Source: an uncultured Methylococcaceae bacterium
GTDB lineage: Bacteria > Pseudomonadota > Gammaproteobacteria > Methylococcales > Methylomonadaceae
NCBI GenBank assembly: GCA_913009515.1
Contig: CAJVYO010000053.1
Span: forward strand, 1-9,137
Length of the DNA stretch: 9,137 nucleotides
Reading direction: 5' to 3'
Each line of letters begins with the position of its first letter. Positions within the stretch are counted from its first letter, which is position 1. The position numbers and the translations under genes are program-made. Shown here in pieces: positions 7,541 to 9,137 of the stretch. The notes beneath the pieces were generated by a model. It did not search any database. It was not told the DNA's origin and saw only the letters and a program-made list of their open reading frames with translations.

Positions 7541-7570
7541 TTGATAGACCTATTAAGAAAGTGTTAGTAT
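7541..7570 (+). promoter_or_regulatory. Possible tnpB promoter in the divergent gap
   Basis: TTGATA (7541-7546) and TAGTAT (7565-7570) are 18 bp apart and resemble a sigma-70 -35/-10 pair. Initiation would fall almost at the tnpB ATG (7578), implying a leaderless or very short-leader message, consistent with the absence of a Shine-Dalgarno. The gap is also imperfectly symmetric: both start codons lie in CAATTATG-like contexts pointing outward. This is weak evidence based on consensus matching only. Confidence 0.3.
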
Positions 7571-7577
7571 ATCAATT

Positions 7578-8672
7578 ATGAAGTCAATCATCAAAACCCT
7601 ATCTGTCAGAGTAAGAGATAAACATGTAAGCGTGTTAAATCGTATGGCTTTTGACGTTAATCAAGTGTGGAATGCGGCTAATGCAGACTGTGCGGAATTG
7701 GCGTGGGTACCGATTCCTGAAGTGGGTTATGTGAATTGTGGGGTATCAGCCTTTGAGCTAATGAAAGACTTAAAAGGACTTCGTAAAGAACGCGATATGA
7801 TCATTGATTCAACGGCGCTGCAGGAAACTATTGCGGTTCACGCTAAGGCACGTAAACAATTTAAGAAAAATAAACTCAATTGGCGCTGTTCAGGTGGGGC
7901 TAAAAAAGCACTGGGGTGGGTTCCCTTTAAGGCTGGAGCGGCAAAGTGGGTCAATGGTCAAGTTCGCTATGCAGGGCTTTATTTTAAAGTTTGGGACAGT
8001 TATGGTTTATCCCAGTTTAAATTTCGTTCGGGTAACTTTAGTCAAGATTCGCGGGGGCGATGGTATTTTAATATTGTCATTCACGTTGAAGCAGAGGAAC
8101 GAATAGCGGAAGGTGGACAGATTGGCATTGATTTAGGCCTAAAAACAACCGCAACCTGTTCAAACGGCGAAAGTTTAGAGCGTCTAAATTGCTATCGAAA
8201 CTTAGAAGAAAAACTAGGCAATGCTCAGCGTGCTAAAAAGAAAAATCGGGTTAAGGCCATTCACGCCAAGATAAAAAATACCCGCAAAGATGCAATACAT
8301 AAATTCACTTGCAAAATAGTCAAAGAAAATAGTTTAATTATCGTAGGCAATGTCAGCAGTAAGAATTTAGCAAAAACCAAGATGGCAAAATCCGTTTTGG
8401 ATGCAGGCTGGTTCATGCTGAAAACACAACTTGAATATAAGTCGGTAGCGACGCAAGGCGTGTTCTTAGAGGTCAACGAGAGCTACACTACCCAAACCTG
8501 CTCATGCTGTGGCTTAATTAGCCAAAGTAGTCCGAAAGGTAGAGCAGGACTTGGAATAAGAGAATGGACATGTACTGAGTGTGGTACAACGCATGATAGA
8601 GATATTAATGCTGCAAAGAACATTCTCGCGCTTGGGCATAAGCGTCTAGCAGTAGGAATCCCCGTCCTTTAG
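7578..8672 (+). CDS. tnpB: TnpB, RNA-guided nuclease of IS200/IS605 (OrfB), RuvC-II Glu replaced
   Basis: This 364-residue protein has an N-terminal helical/wedge part and RuvC-I GIDLGLKT with Asp185. The usual RuvC-II segment is LIIVGNVSSKNLAKTKMAKS (about 253-272). A zinc finger follows (C308/C311 and C332/C335, within TCSCCG and CTECG), then RuvC-III HDRDINAAKNIL (340-350). In canonical TnpB the RuvC-II text is IVxEDLNV with a catalytic Glu; here that residue is Gly257. Glu298 or Glu301 in FLEVNESYTTQTC may substitute, because TnpB groups with a relocated catalytic Glu have been described. The protein is full length, so this is probably a lineage feature and not decay. TnpB uses an omega RNA from the element's right end to cut the donor joint next to a TAM, which favours IS retention. 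The stop codon (8670-8672) starts in the loop of the right-end hairpin. Confidence 0.93.
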   Translation: MKSIIKTLSVRVRDKHVSVLNRMAFDVNQVWNAANADCAELAWVPIPEVGYVNCGVSAFELMKDLKGLRKERDMIIDSTALQETIAVHAKARKQFKKNKLNWRCSGGAKKALGWVPFKAGAAKWVNGQVRYAGLYFKVWDSYGLSQFKFRSGNFSQDSRGRWYFNIVIHVEAEERIAEGGQIGIDLGLKTTATCSNGESLERLNCYRNLEEKLGNAQRAKKKNRVKAIHAKIKNTRKDAIHKFTCKIVKENSLIIVGNVSSKNLAKTKMAKSVLDAGWFMLKTQLEYKSVATQGVFLEVNESYTTQTCSCCGLISQSSPKGRAGLGIREWTCTECGTTHDRDINAAKNILALGHKRLAVGIPVL

Positions 8673-8709
8673 GGCGGGGAGGATGTCAATGTAAAAAATA
8701 CGGTATCTG
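8560..8709 (+). ncRNA. Predicted omega (reRNA) guide RNA of TnpB
   Basis: In IS200/IS605 elements the omega RNA comprises the 3' end of the tnpB transcript and the right end, and its guide is the flanking host DNA just past the element. The right-end hairpin and boundary at 8689 are visible, so the guide should begin at 8690 (about 16-20 nt). The 5' limit is not determinable here, and 8560 is a nominal value. Confidence 0.55.
8660..8679 (+). repeat. Right-end hairpin of the IS, overlapping the tnpB stop codon
   Basis: Arms CCCCGTCC (8660-8667) and GGGCGGGG (8672-8679) flank loop TTTA, giving eight pairs including one G-T. GAAT precedes it. It serves as the TnpA recognition hairpin and as part of the omega RNA scaffold. 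The UAG stop of tnpB begins in the loop. Confidence 0.85.
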
Positions 8710-9071
8710 ATAGTCAGGTATTTGAGGTCTTTGGAGATTATCGAAAATTAAAACAAGTGTTATTAAACTTTGCATCTAATGCTGTAAAGTATAATAGTGA
8801 AAAGGGTTTGCTTACTTTTTCATGCGAACGAATAAAGGGCAATAAACTTAGAGTTGGAGTGAGTGATACGGGCAAGGGGGTTTCTGAATCATTATTTGAT
8901 CAATTATTTGAACCGTTTAATCGCTTAGATCAAGTAAATGGTCAAATTGAAGGCACAGGAATTGGTTTGTCTATTTGTAAACAGCTTGTTGAGCTGATGG
9001 ATGGAAAAATTGGTGTTTTTAGAAAACCCGATAAAGGTTTAACCTTCTGGGTTGAATTAACTGAGGTGTAG
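8691..9071 (+). pseudogene. 5'-truncated sensor histidine kinase, HATPase domain only
   Basis: The frame carries a near-complete GHKL ATPase domain of a histidine kinase: GDYRKLKQVLLNFASNAVKYN (N box, from about 8733), SDTGKGV (G1 box), LFEPFNRLD (F box) and GTGIGLSICKQL (G2 box). It ends normally in FWVELTEV. No HisKA dimerisation or phospho-acceptor His domain, sensor or start codon is present. The only early candidate is GTG 8757, which would delete part of the N-box helix. The open frame runs back to the tnpB stop in the same frame, so the IS right end abuts the kinase remnant. The left flank of the IS does not encode the missing kinase half. The kinase gene was therefore truncated before, during or after IS insertion. 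The fragment could bind ATP if translated, but it is unlikely to act as a kinase alone. Confidence 0.8.
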
Positions 9072-9115
9072 AGATAAACCCCATCCATATTGAAAATCGT
9101 ATTTTTTGTGGGGGC

Positions 9116-9131
9116 GTAGACTTTAGTCTAC
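9116..9131. repeat. Perfect palindrome near the window end
   Basis: GTAGAC-TTTA-GTCTAC forms a six-pair stem with a TTTA loop, preceded by a run of Gs. No T-run follows within the window. It may be a small interspersed repeat or the start of another element's end, since TTTA loops also occur in the IS hairpins. It lies 45 bp after the kinase remnant's stop and could help terminate that transcript. Confidence 0.5.
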
Positions 9132-9137
9132 CTATTA

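Larger units (their letters stand above)
7070..8689. mobile_element. IS200/IS605 family element, IS608-like, complete (tnpA and tnpB divergent)
   Basis: The element is about 1620 bp, with divergent tnpA (left) and tnpB (right) as in IS605/IS608. Boundaries are inferred by comparison with the known IS608 scheme. The left cleavage site is TTAC at 7066-7069, kept as target flank. The right cleavage site is TCAA at 8686-8689, as the last four bases. Subterminal hairpins at 7085-7104 and 8660-8679 are near-copies of each other, with TTTA loops. Directly 5' of the left hairpin is AAAG (7081-7084), and directly 5' of the right one is GAAT (8656-8659); these match my recollection of the IS608 guide tetranucleotides for left and right ends. 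Such elements move as single-stranded circles, make no target duplication and have no terminal inverted repeats. Both genes and both ends look intact, so TnpA-driven mobility is plausible. Confidence 0.85.

Noticed and set aside
7804..8106. Overlapping forward frame inside tnpB
   Set aside because: Lies wholly within the conserved tnpB frame and shows no recognisable domain.
8261..8476. Reverse-strand open frame inside tnpB
   Set aside because: Antisense to conserved TnpB motifs; no independent support.
9079..9114. CCCCA and TGGGG arms as a terminator after the kinase remnant
   Set aside because: The loop is about 25 bases and the T-run lies before the second arm, so it does not form a standard intrinsic terminator.
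1..9137. tRNA, rRNA or CRISPR array
   Set aside because: No cloverleaf, rRNA-like stretch or regularly spaced repeats were seen.

Overview
This window looks like chromosomal DNA of an AT-leaning gammaproteobacterium. The DnaE C-terminal half is clearly of the E. coli kind, it is followed by a LetA/LetB (YebS/YebT) lipid-transport locus, and next to that sits an IS200/IS605 element. The genus cannot be fixed from sequence alone; a sulfur oxidiser or methanotroph is only a guess.

Layout. Bases 1-3027 are the 3' part of dnaE (replicative DNA polymerase III alpha), whose 5' part lies outside the window. It is interrupted by an in-frame intein with a LAGLIDADG homing endonuclease, starting at Cys codon 349. 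The intein has good N-terminal splicing blocks (Cys1, TxxH) and two endonuclease motifs, but its C-terminal block (normally ending His-Asn before a Cys/Ser/Thr) is absent. In its place is a second copy of the 14 extein residues MGGYTLGGADLLRR that precede the intein, and the next residue is Ala. This is the most unusual feature of the window: a normal splice looks chemically impossible, yet removing exactly 1296 bp between the two copies would restore a perfect DnaE.

Bases 3002-6903 hold three genes with overlapping ends: two single-module LetA/PqiA-like membrane proteins and a 888-residue LetB-like protein with seven MCE domains. Together they should form an inner-membrane plus periplasmic-tunnel lipid-transport machine. 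The first overlaps the end of dnaE by 26 nt.

Bases 6904-7069 are a short non-coding stretch with two small hairpins. Bases 7070-8689 are an apparently complete IS608-type element with divergent tnpA and tnpB. Its ends carry matching hairpins, each preceded by a tetranucleotide (AAAG left, GAAT right) as in IS608, with cleavage sites TTAC (left) and TCAA (right). The TnpB nuclease has Gly where the canonical second RuvC Glu should be. The predicted guide of its omega RNA runs into the next feature, a 5'-truncated histidine-kinase ATPase domain (8691-9071) that reads in the same frame as tnpB. The window ends in a perfect small palindrome.

The dnaE and let genes are housekeeping or envelope genes. 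The intein and the IS are two independent selfish elements, and each has left a scar or oddity in the adjoining gene.
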